Both the position numbers and the translations under genes were made by a program. Under the pieces are notes generated by a model, which was given only the letters and a program-made list of their open reading frames with translations, searched no databases and was not told where the DNA came from. Below, piece by piece: positions 1 to 8,800 of a stretch of DNA of 34,417 nucleotides (positions are counted from its first letter, which is position 1; every line of letters starts with the position of its first letter). This DNA comes from Bacteroidaceae bacterium (lineage in GTDB: Bacteria > Bacteroidota > Bacteroidia > Bacteroidales > Bacteroidaceae), in contig JALNVG010000003.1 in NCBI GenBank assembly GCA_023227685.1, positions 1-34,417 on the forward strand, read 5' to 3'.

Positions 1-525
1 AAATATGCGTCGATTCCTGTAAGGTTACTAAATACGTTGAATCCTAAGGCTCCGGGTACTTTGATTTCAAATACATCCGAAAAAGGAAAAATAAAAGCTG
101 TTGCTGCCAAAGATAATATCACTGCTATTAAAATCAAATCGAGTCGTATGCTTCTAGCTTATGGCTTTTTGCGTAAGGTGTTCGAAATTTTTGAGAGTTA
201 CCGCACTTCCATCGATATGATTTGTACGTCTGAGGTTGGTGTGTCTGTTACTGTTGATAATATAAAACATCTGAAAGAAATTAAGGATGATTTAAAGAAA
301 TACGGAACGGTTACCATAGATAACGACATGTGTATTATTTGTGTCGTAGGTGATTTGGAATGGGAAAACGTTGGTTTTGAAACCAAGGTAATGGAAGCAA
401 TGAGTGATATTGAGGTTCGTATGATTTCTTATGGTGGAAGTAATTATAATATTTCTTTCCTTATTAAGGAGGCTGATAAAAAGCGTGCCTTGCAAGCACT
501 TAGTGATAAGCTTTTTAATAATTAA
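1..525 (+). CDS. lysC: Aspartate kinase, C-terminal part (5' end outside window)
   Basis: The frame is open from base 1 to a TAA at 525, so the gene enters from the left. Aspartokinase phosphorylates L-aspartate, the first step toward lysine/DAP, threonine and methionine, in the cytoplasm. The visible 174 residues look like the end of the kinase domain (PVRLLNTLNPKAPGTLIS) followed by paired ACT regulatory domains (KIKAVAAKDNITAIKIKSSRM, then CIICVVGDLEW and the C-terminal MISYGGSNYNISFLI). The kinase active site is not in view. I see no homoserine dehydrogenase fusion: the protein stops after the ACT pair, as a monofunctional enzyme would. The lysine biosynthesis gene lysA starts 8 nt downstream, so the two are probably cotranscribed. 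The ACT pair suggests allosteric feedback by an end-product amino acid, probably lysine, which is inference. A TTG at 37 is internal and not the start. Confidence 0.93.
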   Translation, partial: KYASIPVRLLNTLNPKAPGTLISNTSEKGKIKAVAAKDNITAIKIKSSRMLLAYGFLRKVFEIFESYRTSIDMICTSEVGVSVTVDNIKHLKEIKDDLKKYGTVTIDNDMCIICVVGDLEWENVGFETKVMEAMSDIEVRMISYGGSNYNISFLIKEADKKRALQALSDKLFNN

Positions 526-533
526 TTAATTAA

Positions 534-1703
534 ATGAATAACAATTTATTTCTCCATAACGGTTTTAATAAAAAGCAGACGCCTTTTTACTATTATGATG
601 TGAAATGTCTTATCGACACATTAACTCTTATGAATCAAAAGTTAGAGCCATATCCTAATTTTCATGTTCATTATGCTTTAAAGGCTAATGCGAATTTGAG
701 GATACTTTCTTTGATCAATAGTTATATTTCCGGTGTGGATTGTGTAAGCGGAGGGGAAATAAGAGCTGCTATTGAAGCAGGTTTTGATCCGTCGGATATA
801 GTTTTTGCCGGTGTTGGTAAGGCTGATTGGGAGATTAAATATGCGTTGGAATGCGGTATCTATTGCTTTAATGTGGAATCCGAGGAGGAGCTTGAAGTAA
901 TTAATAGTTTGGCTGCTCAATGGAATCTTGTAGCTAAAGTTGCTCTTCGTATAAATCCTGATGTTGGTGCTCATACAAATGCTAATATAGCGACTGGACT
1001 TGCCGAAAATAAGTTTGGTATAAGTATGCAACATATGGATGCTGTTATTGATAAGGCTTTTATTTTGGATCATGTAAAATTCATTGGTCTTCATTTTCAT
1101 ATTGGTTCACAGATTTTGGAAATGAATGATTTTGTGGCTCTGTGCAATCGTATTAACGAATTACAGGATAGGTTGGAAGCTCATCATATCAATATTGAAT
1201 ATATTAATGTGGGTGGGGGGCTAGGCATTGATTATGATGATCCGTTACAGCATCCATTTCCTGATTTTGAGTCTTATTTCAGTACTTATAATAAGTTCTT
1301 GAAAGTGCATCCTTATCAAACTGTTCATTTTGAACTTGGACGTTCAATCGTCGGTCAGTGCGGGGATCTTATTTCACGGGTGCTTTATGTCAAAAAGGGC
1401 ATGAATAAACAATTTGCTATTCTTGATGCTGGTATGACGGATTTAATTCGTCCTGCGTTATATCATGCTCATCATTATATTGAAAATATCAGTTCGGAAC
1501 TACCGGAAGAGTTATATGATGTGGTAGGTCCGGTTTGTGAATCGTCAGATGTTTTTGGTAAAGATATTCGATTGAATTGGGTTGAGAGAGGAGACTTTAT
1601 AGCTATAGAATCGGCTGGAGCTTATGGTGAGTCGATGGCTTCTTGCTATAATTGTCGTCCTTTGCCTAAGAGTTATTTGTCATGTGATTTTGATAATGAA
1701 TGA
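534..1703 (+). CDS. lysA: Diaminopimelate decarboxylase
   Basis: PLP-dependent fold-III decarboxylase that converts meso-diaminopimelate to L-lysine and CO2 in the cytoplasm, the last step of lysine synthesis. The 389-residue length is normal for the family. The N-terminal alanine-racemase-like barrel carries the Schiff-base lysine K50 in HYALKANAN. The PLP-phosphate and active-site segments HFHIGSQ (about 187-193), GGGLGIDY (227-234) and FELGR (266-270) follow, and the C-terminal GPVCESSD (332-339) supplies the Cys-Glu pair of the dimer active site. The ATG at 534 follows the lysC stop by 8 nt, supporting one transcript and coordinated flux. A weak ATTTCC/GGAAAT hairpin at 1709-1723 lies after the stop. 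Confident call. Confidence 0.96.
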   Translation: MNNNLFLHNGFNKKQTPFYYYDVKCLIDTLTLMNQKLEPYPNFHVHYALKANANLRILSLINSYISGVDCVSGGEIRAAIEAGFDPSDIVFAGVGKADWEIKYALECGIYCFNVESEEELEVINSLAAQWNLVAKVALRINPDVGAHTNANIATGLAENKFGISMQHMDAVIDKAFILDHVKFIGLHFHIGSQILEMNDFVALCNRINELQDRLEAHHINIEYINVGGGLGIDYDDPLQHPFPDFESYFSTYNKFLKVHPYQTVHFELGRSIVGQCGDLISRVLYVKKGMNKQFAILDAGMTDLIRPALYHAHHYIENISSELPEELYDVVGPVCESSDVFGKDIRLNWVERGDFIAIESAGAYGESMASCYNCRPLPKSYLSCDFDNE

Positions 1704-1776
1704 TAGGGATTTCCTAAGGAAATAGTGATTTGAAGTTTGAGATGATAAAAATATTTGATATTGAAAGGATTTAATA

Positions 1777-2646
1777 ATGAACAATGAAAGGAGGAAATCA
1801 TTGAAGCAAATCATTTTATTATTATTTGGTCTTTTGCTGTTGATTTCTTGTGGGCAGAAGAAAAGAGCTGATGTTGCACTTACAGATAGTGCTTCAAATG
1901 ATTCGGCTCTTTATCTTTCTGATGATAGTGTTGATTTGGTTGAGACACCAAATTCTGAGCTTGCGGAAGTAGATAGGTCATTTGATGATTTTCTTTATAG
2001 TTTTGCTACTAATGATTCTATGCAACGTAGTAGGGTGAAATTTCCTTTGCCATATTATGACGGAAAAAATCGTTATAAGATAGAGGCACGTTTTTGGGGA
2101 CATGATCATTTGTTCTCTCAGCAGACTTATTATACGCAATTATATGATAGCGAAAAGGATATGGAAATAGAAAAGGATACATCTATTTTTGCTATTAAAG
2201 TTGAATGGATTTTTATGAAAGAGCGAACAGCGAAGATTTATGCTTTTCAACGCGAAAAAAGTAAATGGATGCTTGAATCTATTTCTTTACTTCGTCTCAA
2301 GAAGGCGAGTGGTGAAGATTTTATAGAATTCTTTCAGAAGTTTTCTAATGACAGTGTGTTTCAAATGCAACGTCTGCATCAGCCTTTGGCGTTTGTTACT
2401 ATTGATCCTGACGATGAGTTCCATATTCTTAATACGACACTTGAACCGGGCCAGTGGTTAGCTTTTAAGCCGGAATTGCCACTGAATCGTTTGTCGAACA
2501 TTGATTATGGTCAGCCTGATAATTTGAATTCTTCTATAAAGATACTTGCCTTGAAAGGTGTTGGCAACGGATTATGCAATGTACTTTATTTTCGGAAATA
2601 TGGTGGAAAATGGAAACTTTATAAATTTGAAGATACGAGCGTTTAA
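1777..2646 (+). CDS. Lipoprotein, DUF4348-like
   Basis: 289-residue secreted lipoprotein of unknown function. It begins with a basic region, a Leu-rich hydrophobic stretch and a lipobox (LLISC, Cys about 26), so it should be lipidated. A Ser/Asp-rich linker follows, then a domain starting FDDFLYSFATNDSMQRSRVKFPLP that I recognise from memory as resembling the Bacteroides DUF4348 family. No catalytic motif is evident. The start is the ATG at 1777, preceded by GAAAGGATTTAATA. A poor -7-like AATATTTG just upstream is too far from consensus to call. Its stop is 5 nt before murB, so it probably shares the murB transcript; that hints at an envelope role but proves nothing. Confidence 0.85.
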   Translation: MNNERRKSLKQIILLLFGLLLLISCGQKKRADVALTDSASNDSALYLSDDSVDLVETPNSELAEVDRSFDDFLYSFATNDSMQRSRVKFPLPYYDGKNRYKIEARFWGHDHLFSQQTYYTQLYDSEKDMEIEKDTSIFAIKVEWIFMKERTAKIYAFQREKSKWMLESISLLRLKKASGEDFIEFFQKFSNDSVFQMQRLHQPLAFVTIDPDDEFHILNTTLEPGQWLAFKPELPLNRLSNIDYGQPDNLNSSIKILALKGVGNGLCNVLYFRKYGGKWKLYKFEDTSV

Positions 2647-2651
2647 TTGTA

Positions 2652-3650
2652 ATGGAAAAAATGTTTTCTCTTTTATCTTATAATACATTCGGCATTGATG
2701 TAAAAGCGGCTCGTTTCATTGAATATCATTCGGTGGAAGAATTCGGCCGATTCATTGCTAAAGGATGCCTAGACGGGAATTTTTTGCATATCGGTAGTGG
2801 AAGTAACTTGCTTTTTACTCAAGATTACGATGGCACGATCCTTCATTCTTGTATTAAGGGCATTGATCTTTTGGATGAGGATGATGGTTCTGTAATTCTG
2901 AAGGTTGGAGCAGGTGAGATATGGGATGATTTTGTTGCTTATTGCGTACAGCATGGTTGGTATGGAGCTGAAAATCTTTCGCTTATTCCTGGTGAAGTAG
3001 GTGCTTCTGCTGTACAAAATATTGGTGCGTATGGTGTGGAAGTAAAAGATTTGATTGTGTCTGTTGAAACGGTTGACAATTCGGGGGAATTACATACTTA
3101 TTCAAAGGATGAATGTATTTATTCTTATCGCAACAGCCTTTTTAAACGTTCGGAAAACAAGAAGATTTTTGTTACAGCGGTTGTTTATCGTTTAGGCAAG
3201 CATGAACATTTTATGCTTGATTACGGTGCTATTCGTAGAGAATTGTCCAATGTTGGGACGCTTGATTTGAAAAGTGTTCGTGAAGCTGTTATTTCTATCC
3301 GTCGCAGTAAGTTACCTGATCCTAAAGTTGTAGGTAATGCGGGTAGTTTCTTCATAAATCCTATAGTTACCTCTACTCAATTTAGTGTTTTACAAAGAAA
3401 ATACCCTGAAATACCTTTTTATAAACTACTTGACGGGACAGTTAAAATTCCTGCTGGATGGATGATTGATCAGTGTGGGTGGAAAGGTAAATCATTGGGA
3501 CGAGCTGGCGTATATGCAAAACAGGCTCTTGTTCTTGTTAATCTAGGTGGTGCCGAAGGGAAAGATATTATTGCACTATCGGATGCTGTGCGTCATTCCG
3601 TACGACAAAAGTTCGGTATTGATATTCATTCTGAAGTTAATATTATATAG
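2652..3650 (+). CDS. murB: UDP-N-acetylenolpyruvoylglucosamine reductase (UDP-N-acetylmuramate dehydrogenase)
   Basis: FAD enzyme that uses NADPH to reduce UDP-GlcNAc-enolpyruvate to UDP-MurNAc, the second committed step of peptidoglycan synthesis, in the cytoplasm. Visible features are the FAD-binding HIGSGSNLLF (46-55) and SLIPGEVGASAVQNIGAYG (110-128), the type I signature YRNSLFK (159-165; catalytic Arg160), GNAGSFFINP (228-237; proton-donor Ser232) and a final catalytic Glu (E328 in HSEV). It also has the long type I C-terminal substrate domain (IPAGWMIDQCGWKG). The 332-residue length is typical of type I. It starts 5 nt after the lipoprotein stop and ends 4 nt before the MBL-fold gene start, so the three are almost certainly one operon. 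Confidence 0.97.
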   Translation: MEKMFSLLSYNTFGIDVKAARFIEYHSVEEFGRFIAKGCLDGNFLHIGSGSNLLFTQDYDGTILHSCIKGIDLLDEDDGSVILKVGAGEIWDDFVAYCVQHGWYGAENLSLIPGEVGASAVQNIGAYGVEVKDLIVSVETVDNSGELHTYSKDECIYSYRNSLFKRSENKKIFVTAVVYRLGKHEHFMLDYGAIRRELSNVGTLDLKSVREAVISIRRSKLPDPKVVGNAGSFFINPIVTSTQFSVLQRKYPEIPFYKLLDGTVKIPAGWMIDQCGWKGKSLGRAGVYAKQALVLVNLGGAEGKDIIALSDAVRHSVRQKFGIDIHSEVNII

Positions 3651-3654
3651 CTCA

Positions 3655-4413
3655 ATGAAAATCAAAATATTAGGAAGCGGAACGTCTACCGGTGTACCTC
3701 AAATTGGTTGTAAATGTAAAGTATGTACTTCTCCAAATCCTAAAGATAGAAGGCTGCGTGCTTCTTCAATTATTGAAACTGATGATGCTCGTATTCTTAT
3801 AGATTGCGGACCCGATTTCAGATCGCAACTCATGTCGATGGACTTCAAGCCTATTGATGGTGTGCTCATTACTCATGAACATTATGATCATGTAGGAGGC
3901 ATTGATGATTTACGTCCTTTTTGTAGTTTTGCTGAAGTGCCGATTTATGCTGAACAGTCTGTAACGCAGAATTTGCAAATGCGTATGCCTTATTGCTTCA
4001 CAGAGAAAAAATATCCTGGCGTGCCGAGAATCTCATTGAATGATATATGTTCAGATAAATCATTCTTTATTCATCATACAGAGATTCTTCCGTTTCGTGT
4101 AATGCATGGTCAACTCCCTATTGTGGGCTATCGTATCGGGAGTATGGCGTATATTACGGATATGCTTTATATGCCGGAATCTTCTTATGATTTGCTTGAA
4201 GATGTCGATGTCTTGATTATGAATGCTCTTCGTATACAACCTCATCGCACTCATCAAAGTTTGGAAGAAGCTTTGAATGCTGCGCGGCGAATAAAAGCAA
4301 AGGAAACTTATTTTATTCATATGAGTCATGACATCGGACTTCATGACGAAGTAAACAAACTCCTACCAGAACATATTCATTTGGCTTATGATAGTTTGGA
4401 AATCTTTTATTAA
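3655..4413 (+). CDS. MBL-fold metallohydrolase (PhnP/RNase Z-like)
   Basis: 252-residue metallo-beta-lactamase-fold protein. The zinc-binding motif is THEHYDHVGG (His74, His76, Asp78, His79). Downstream metal ligands are plausible in MHGQLPIVGYR, AYITDM and YFIHMSHD. The N-terminus GSGTSTGVPQIGCKCKVC, with Cys19, Cys21 and Cys24, resembles PhnP-type cyclic phosphodiesterases, where such Cys residues bind a structural metal. No phn genes are nearby, so a phosphonate role is unsupported; cyclic-nucleotide or other phosphodiester hydrolysis is the best guess. The ATG at 3655 is chosen because upstream in-frame codons run inside murB and the family begins at the first beta strand. The gene lies 4 nt after murB. 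Confidence 0.88.
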   Translation: MKIKILGSGTSTGVPQIGCKCKVCTSPNPKDRRLRASSIIETDDARILIDCGPDFRSQLMSMDFKPIDGVLITHEHYDHVGGIDDLRPFCSFAEVPIYAEQSVTQNLQMRMPYCFTEKKYPGVPRISLNDICSDKSFFIHHTEILPFRVMHGQLPIVGYRIGSMAYITDMLYMPESSYDLLEDVDVLIMNALRIQPHRTHQSLEEALNAARRIKAKETYFIHMSHDIGLHDEVNKLLPEHIHLAYDSLEIFY

Positions 4414-4435
4414 TTATAAATATTTTAGTGGATGT

Positions 4436-4466
4436 TTTGTTTATTTAATTTGATTTCTTACATTTG
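4436..4466 (+). promoter_or_regulatory. Bacteroidota-type promoter for the 4495 gene
   Basis: TTTG at 4436-4439, a 19-nt spacer, then TACATTTG at 4459-4466: an exact match to the -33/-7 consensus of the Bacteroidota primary sigma factor. Transcription should begin near 4472, giving a leader of about 22 nt before the ATG at 4495. Confidence 0.8.
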
Positions 4467-4494
4467 TATTTAGCTGATAATAGGTTTGAAAAAT

Positions 4495-6132
4495 ATGAAA
4501 TTAGGCACAGTTGTAAAATTAATGCTTGGCTCATTAGTATTATTACTTATGGTAGGTTTTGCCTTCTATTCGTATTATATGATATCGGTTGTGAGCAATA
4601 AAAAAGATTTTAATTTTTTTTCACTGGTACCAAGTTCTGCTGTTGCTGTTGTTGAAGTGGATAATGTGAACCAAATGATTAATGAATTAGGTGAACTGGA
4701 TTCCAGTAAGGAAAATAATTATCTTTATTTTTCTAAGTTGTTTACTTTTTTAAAAAACAATTTTTATAATATTGAGTCAAGAGTATCTAACGGTTCCAGT
4801 TCACAACTGAATAGTATGCTTATCAGTTTTCATGCTCCTGGAACAACGAATGATCAAATTTTTTATTTTAAGCTTGGAGCACATGATCATAATTTAATTA
4901 AATCTTTTTTTGATAAAAATATACCAGCGTCTTATGCTAAGAAAATATTAAAATACAAAGGTGAGAAGATTGATGTTTATGCTTTGTCTAATGGGGAGTT
5001 TCTGGCATGTTATCAGACCTCGAATTTCGTAGTATTAAGTTTTCAGGCAAGGTTGATAGAAGAAGTCATTGACGTTTGTCATTCTCCCAATGAGGCTTTA
5101 TTGTATAATGCTCCATTCAAAAAGATTTATGATTCTAGGAAATCTACGGCGACTGCAAAAATATATGCTCATATGCAATCTGTTGATCTGGGTGATAGTA
5201 TTCATTCGAATATTAAATTGAGTAGTTGGGGAAAGTTTGAATTACGATTAAATGGCAGATTTATTTATCTCAATGGTACTAGTTGTTCCGATTGCAGTGA
5301 GACTGACACGGATCAGTCATTTGCAAATTTCTTATTGAAGGAACAATCCTTAAAAGTTTTTCCTGGTTTATTGTTGCCTGATTCAACCTATTCTTTTACA
5401 CAGTTTTCTGTTAATAATGTGGCTTCGTTGCTTCAGCTTATGACCGGAAAGCTTTATGGCGATGAATATCATGATAAGGAGTCAGACGCTAAAAATAGTG
5501 ATTTGTCTGTTTTCTTAAAAGATAATGGAGTTGGTGTTATGACCACTTGCTTTTTTCATCGTATGGATACAATAATGTATAAAGGGCCTTGTTCGCTAAT
5601 GAGCTTTTCTTTCCGTTATAGTTCTGATGCAGAAAATAAATTTGCTAATATTGTATTGAATGAAAAACTTTCGGAGGGTGATTCTCCTATTTCGTGCGTC
5701 ACTCAATTTTCTATCGAAGATGTTTCTTATCCTCTTTTTGTGTTGCACGGAAGTACTTTATATACAGATTTTACAGGTGTTATTCTTCCTGAGAAAAATT
5801 TATATGCTACGTTTTATATGAACCGATTATTACTTGCACCGGATATTGGCTGTTTGAACGAATATATTAGTCACTTAAATAGTGGAACAGTTCTTAAGGG
5901 AACACCAGATTTTGAATTATGTACCGGAAAATTAGCTGATGGTTATAATTTTTTGCTGATGTATAATTTTTCAGATGTCTTTGCTCAGCCTCAGAATTAT
6001 AATTGTTTGGTGCCTAGCTTCTTCTTTAAGTATGCTTATTTCTTTAAAGCATTTCTCTTGTCGGTCCAAAATACATGCGTGGGTGATAGTATGAATCTCA
6101 ATCTGGTGTTGACTTATAAAACAAAAAAATAG
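4495..6132 (+). CDS. Membrane-anchored protein of unknown function (DUF3352-like?)
   Basis: 545 residues. One N-terminal transmembrane segment (LMLGSLVLLLMVGFAFYSYY, about 9-28) should anchor a large periplasmic or extracytoplasmic domain. The first part of that domain (FFSLVPSSAVAVVEVDNVNQM) recalls DUF3352-type proteins, in which a mature region begins with P-x-x-A-x-x-x-x-V; this is a weak recognition. There is no enzyme motif. A CSDCSETD pair of cysteines lies near residue 265. I chose ATG 4495 over an in-frame TTG at 4486 because the promoter at 4436-4466 gives it a sensible leader. It has its own promoter, so it is separate from the murB operon, and it converges on galK with a complex inverted repeat between them. 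Confidence 0.8.
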   Translation: MKLGTVVKLMLGSLVLLLMVGFAFYSYYMISVVSNKKDFNFFSLVPSSAVAVVEVDNVNQMINELGELDSSKENNYLYFSKLFTFLKNNFYNIESRVSNGSSSQLNSMLISFHAPGTTNDQIFYFKLGAHDHNLIKSFFDKNIPASYAKKILKYKGEKIDVYALSNGEFLACYQTSNFVVLSFQARLIEEVIDVCHSPNEALLYNAPFKKIYDSRKSTATAKIYAHMQSVDLGDSIHSNIKLSSWGKFELRLNGRFIYLNGTSCSDCSETDTDQSFANFLLKEQSLKVFPGLLLPDSTYSFTQFSVNNVASLLQLMTGKLYGDEYHDKESDAKNSDLSVFLKDNGVGVMTTCFFHRMDTIMYKGPCSLMSFSFRYSSDAENKFANIVLNEKLSEGDSPISCVTQFSIEDVSYPLFVLHGSTLYTDFTGVILPEKNLYATFYMNRLLLAPDIGCLNEYISHLNSGTVLKGTPDFELCTGKLADGYNFLLMYNFSDVFAQPQNYNCLVPSFFFKYAYFFKAFLLSVQNTCVGDSMNLNLVLTYKTKK

Positions 6133-6196
6133 ATTGAATTTTAGGTGCCTAAGATTGAAGGGCGTGATTTATTTTAGATTATTACTTAGTAGTTGG

Positions 6197-6273
6197 CTTG
6201 TTCTTTATATTAGTAAATAGAAAGAACAAGTAGTGAAAATAATTGCTATTGCAATCTTTTCACCACTTGTTCT
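6197..6273. terminator. Three-arm inverted repeat / probable bidirectional terminator
   Basis: Between two convergent genes. CTTGTTCTTT (6197-6206) pairs with AAAGAACAAG (6221-6230). The same middle arm, extended from 6223 to 6239, can instead pair with 6257-6273 (16 of 17 positions, one A-C mismatch), enclosing a small ATTGC/GCAAT hairpin. U-tracts are weak on both strands, so termination is inferred from position and stem strength. Confidence 0.6.
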
Positions 6274-6292
6274 ATTAATTGTTTAATCGGAT

Positions 6293-7447
6293 TTATTCAA
6301 TTCTACGAGAGCCATCACTGATAACAACATCGTAAACTTTGGTAGCCTTACCAAATTTGGTTTCGTATTCTTTACAAGTTTCTTGAATGAAGTTATCGTA
6401 CAACTCATCTTTTACAAGATTGAGTGTGCAACCTCCAAATCCACCACCCATGACTCGTGAGCCGGTGACGCCATATTTCTTTGCACAATCGTTCAAGAAA
6501 TCGAGTTCTTCGCAGCTTACTTCGTAAAGCTTACTCATACCATGATGTGTTTCATACATCTTTTTGCCTACGGTTTCGTAATCGCTTTTTTCTAAAGCAT
6601 CACATACATCAAGTACTCGTTGTATTTCTTCGATAACATATTCTGCACGCATATAGTCTTCATCGCTCATGTCTGCCTTTGCTTCATTAAGCATATCTAT
6701 GGTACAATCACGTAGAAATTCGACTTTCGGATATTTCTTTTGTACAGCTTTTACAGCAGTTTCACAACTTGCGCGACGTTTATTATAAGCAGAAGAAGCT
6801 AATTCGTGTTTAACCACGGAATCAATTAAGACTAAACGATAACCCTTGGGATCAAAAGGGAAATATTGATATTCCAGTGAACGGCAATCCAAACGAATTA
6901 AATTGCCTGCTTTGCCAAACACTGAAGCAAATTGATCCATAATGCCGCAGTTAACGCCACAATAATTGTGTTCTGTTGCCTGACCAACTTTTGCCAATTC
7001 GAATTTGTCGATCTTGTTATCTCCGAATAATTCGTTTAATGCGAAAGCATAGGTGCTCTCTAAGGCTGCTGATGATGACATGCCCGCTCCTAGAGGTACA
7101 TCACCCGAAAAAGCTGTATTAAATCCCTTGACCGGAACGCCACGTTTTATCATTTCGCGACATACACCGAAAATATATCTTGCCCAACTGGCTTTTGGAG
7201 CATCTTCTTCATTCAAACCAAATTGTATGCGATCTTTCAAATCAATTGAATATGCATCTACTTTCATCGAATCATTTGGCTTGATTTCTGCCATGATACC
7301 TTTGTCTACAGCTCCGGGAAATACGAATCCGCCATTATAATCCGTATGCTCACCAATAAGATTTATACGACCTGGTGAAGCATAAATAGATCCTGTTGTT
7401 CCATCAAAATGTTTTGTGAAACGGCTTCTTACTTGTTCTATATTCAT
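6293..7447 (-). CDS. galK: Galactokinase
   Basis: GHMP-family kinase that phosphorylates D-galactose at C1 with ATP, the entry to the Leloir pathway, in the cytoplasm. The 384 residues carry the galactokinase signature GRINLIGEHTDYNGG (26-40), the GHMP ATP-binding loop PLGAGMSSSAALES (118-131), the CGIMDQFASVFG segment with the catalytic Asp, and C-terminal GGGFGGCTLNL. It is last in a leftward galM-transporter-galK operon, 32 nt after the transporter stop. Neither galT nor galE is in the window, so the rest of the Leloir pathway must be encoded elsewhere. ATG at 7447 starts at the usual N-terminus. Confidence 0.97.
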   Translation of the reverse strand: MNIEQVRSRFTKHFDGTTGSIYASPGRINLIGEHTDYNGGFVFPGAVDKGIMAEIKPNDSMKVDAYSIDLKDRIQFGLNEEDAPKASWARYIFGVCREMIKRGVPVKGFNTAFSGDVPLGAGMSSSAALESTYAFALNELFGDNKIDKFELAKVGQATEHNYCGVNCGIMDQFASVFGKAGNLIRLDCRSLEYQYFPFDPKGYRLVLIDSVVKHELASSAYNKRRASCETAVKAVQKKYPKVEFLRDCTIDMLNEAKADMSDEDYMRAEYVIEEIQRVLDVCDALEKSDYETVGKKMYETHHGMSKLYEVSCEELDFLNDCAKKYGVTGSRVMGGGFGGCTLNLVKDELYDNFIQETCKEYETKFGKATKVYDVVISDGSRRIE

Positions 7448-7479
7448 GTTTGTGTATTTTTATATAGTTAATAACTCTT

Positions 7480-8754
7480 TTAGTCAACTGAAATGTCTTT
7501 ATTTACATTTTTGCAACCTGAAACGGCATAAAATAATAGATAAGCCAATGCTACAATGATGACCCAGTAGCTCGGCATAAATCCGTAATGGTCAGCAATA
7601 AAATTCTGTAATAGTGGAAGAATGCCACCACCACAGACCATCATCATAAATATACCGGTAGCGGGTTCTGTATATTTTCCTAATCCTTCTACAGCCAAAT
7701 TAAAGATACTTCCCCACATGATGGATGTACAGATACCGACTAATACTAAAAACATTGCATTAATAGGAACTTGGGCTAAGCCGAATGAAAAGTCTGATTT
7801 GAAAACCGGCATATCAACTAGAGTGGTCGTAGGCATCAAAATAGCTCCGAAGACAAGGATAAGACCTAAAATTGATGTAGTGATGAGCATGGCTCTACTT
7901 GTAATTTTAGCACCTAGCGACGCTCCGGCAAAACGACCGATAATCATAAGAAACCAAAATGTTCCTACTACAAATCCTGCTTGGTTTGCTGGACCGCCAA
8001 ATCCGTTTGGATCGGTTAAGAATAAATTTAATGTACCAGGTACACCACATTCAATTCCTACATAGACAAAGATGGCTATGACTCCTAAAGAAAAATGGCG
8101 AAAAGCCCATGGGGTATGTTCAAACTTTTCATGTTTGTTTTTGTTTGTTGGTGGTTCAGGTATATTTACGAAGAACAATACGATACCAACAGTGGCAAAA
8201 ATCCCCATAGCAATAAATAGTACGGGATTTACATCCGTAATGGCAGTGTTTCTGGTTACTTGTCCGACAAGGATACCAACAAGTATAGGTACTAGGGTGG
8301 CCATCAAGGAATTAAATGTCCCACCGATTTGAATCAATTGATTACCTTTTTTTCCGCCACCACCCAAGGTGTTCAACATAGGGTTAACCACAGTATTTAA
8401 AGTACACATAGAAAAACCGCAAATGAATGCGCCTAAAAAATAAACAGGAAAACTACCGAGTAAACCGGATAAATATTGAACTAGAATTCCGGTAAATCCA
8501 ATGAGGATAGCTATAAGTGCGGTGTTTTTATAACCGATTTTCTTTAGCATCAGGCCTGCCGGTACACCCATAATTGCGTAAGCGATAAAATTACCGAAAT
8601 TTCCAAGCATACCCATAAAGTTGGATACGTTGAATTGTCCTTTAACTACTACACCCATTGGTGCTGCTAAATTGGTTACGAATGAAATCATACCAAATAG
8701 CAAAATCATCATAATAATAGGTAATGTGTAGTTCTTTTGATCTTGTTCTGTCAT
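7480..8754 (-). CDS. Glucose/galactose-type MFS transporter (FucP/GluP family)
   Basis: 424-residue inner-membrane protein with about 12 hydrophobic segments. It resembles the FHS subgroup of the major facilitator superfamily (proton-linked fucose, glucose and galactose importers such as FucP and GluP). Supporting segments are the N-terminal FVTNLAAPMGVVVKGQF, the loop GLMLKKIGYKNTALI after the second helix, NTVVNPMLNTLGG in the middle of the N-half, and GVIAIFVYVGIECGVPG at the start of the C-half. Its position between galM and galK, 46 and 32 nt away, argues that galactose (possibly also glucose) is the physiological substrate. Specificity cannot be read from sequence alone. Confidence 0.92.
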   Translation of the reverse strand: MTEQDQKNYTLPIIMMILLFGMISFVTNLAAPMGVVVKGQFNVSNFMGMLGNFGNFIAYAIMGVPAGLMLKKIGYKNTALIAILIGFTGILVQYLSGLLGSFPVYFLGAFICGFSMCTLNTVVNPMLNTLGGGGKKGNQLIQIGGTFNSLMATLVPILVGILVGQVTRNTAITDVNPVLFIAMGIFATVGIVLFFVNIPEPPTNKNKHEKFEHTPWAFRHFSLGVIAIFVYVGIECGVPGTLNLFLTDPNGFGGPANQAGFVVGTFWFLMIIGRFAGASLGAKITSRAMLITTSILGLILVFGAILMPTTTLVDMPVFKSDFSFGLAQVPINAMFLVLVGICTSIMWGSIFNLAVEGLGKYTEPATGIFMMMVCGGGILPLLQNFIADHYGFMPSYWVIIVALAYLLFYAVSGCKNVNKDISVD

Positions 8755-8800
8755 GGTTTTTAAAATTAAATAATGTTTTTTATTGGGTTTTTATTATCTT

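Noticed and set aside
37..525. A separate gene starting at TTG 37
   Set aside because: The frame is open to base 1 and the translated upstream residues fit aspartokinase, so this is the end of a longer gene.
1709..1723. Terminator after lysA
   Set aside because: ATTTCC/GGAAAT is only 6 AT-rich base pairs and no T run follows.
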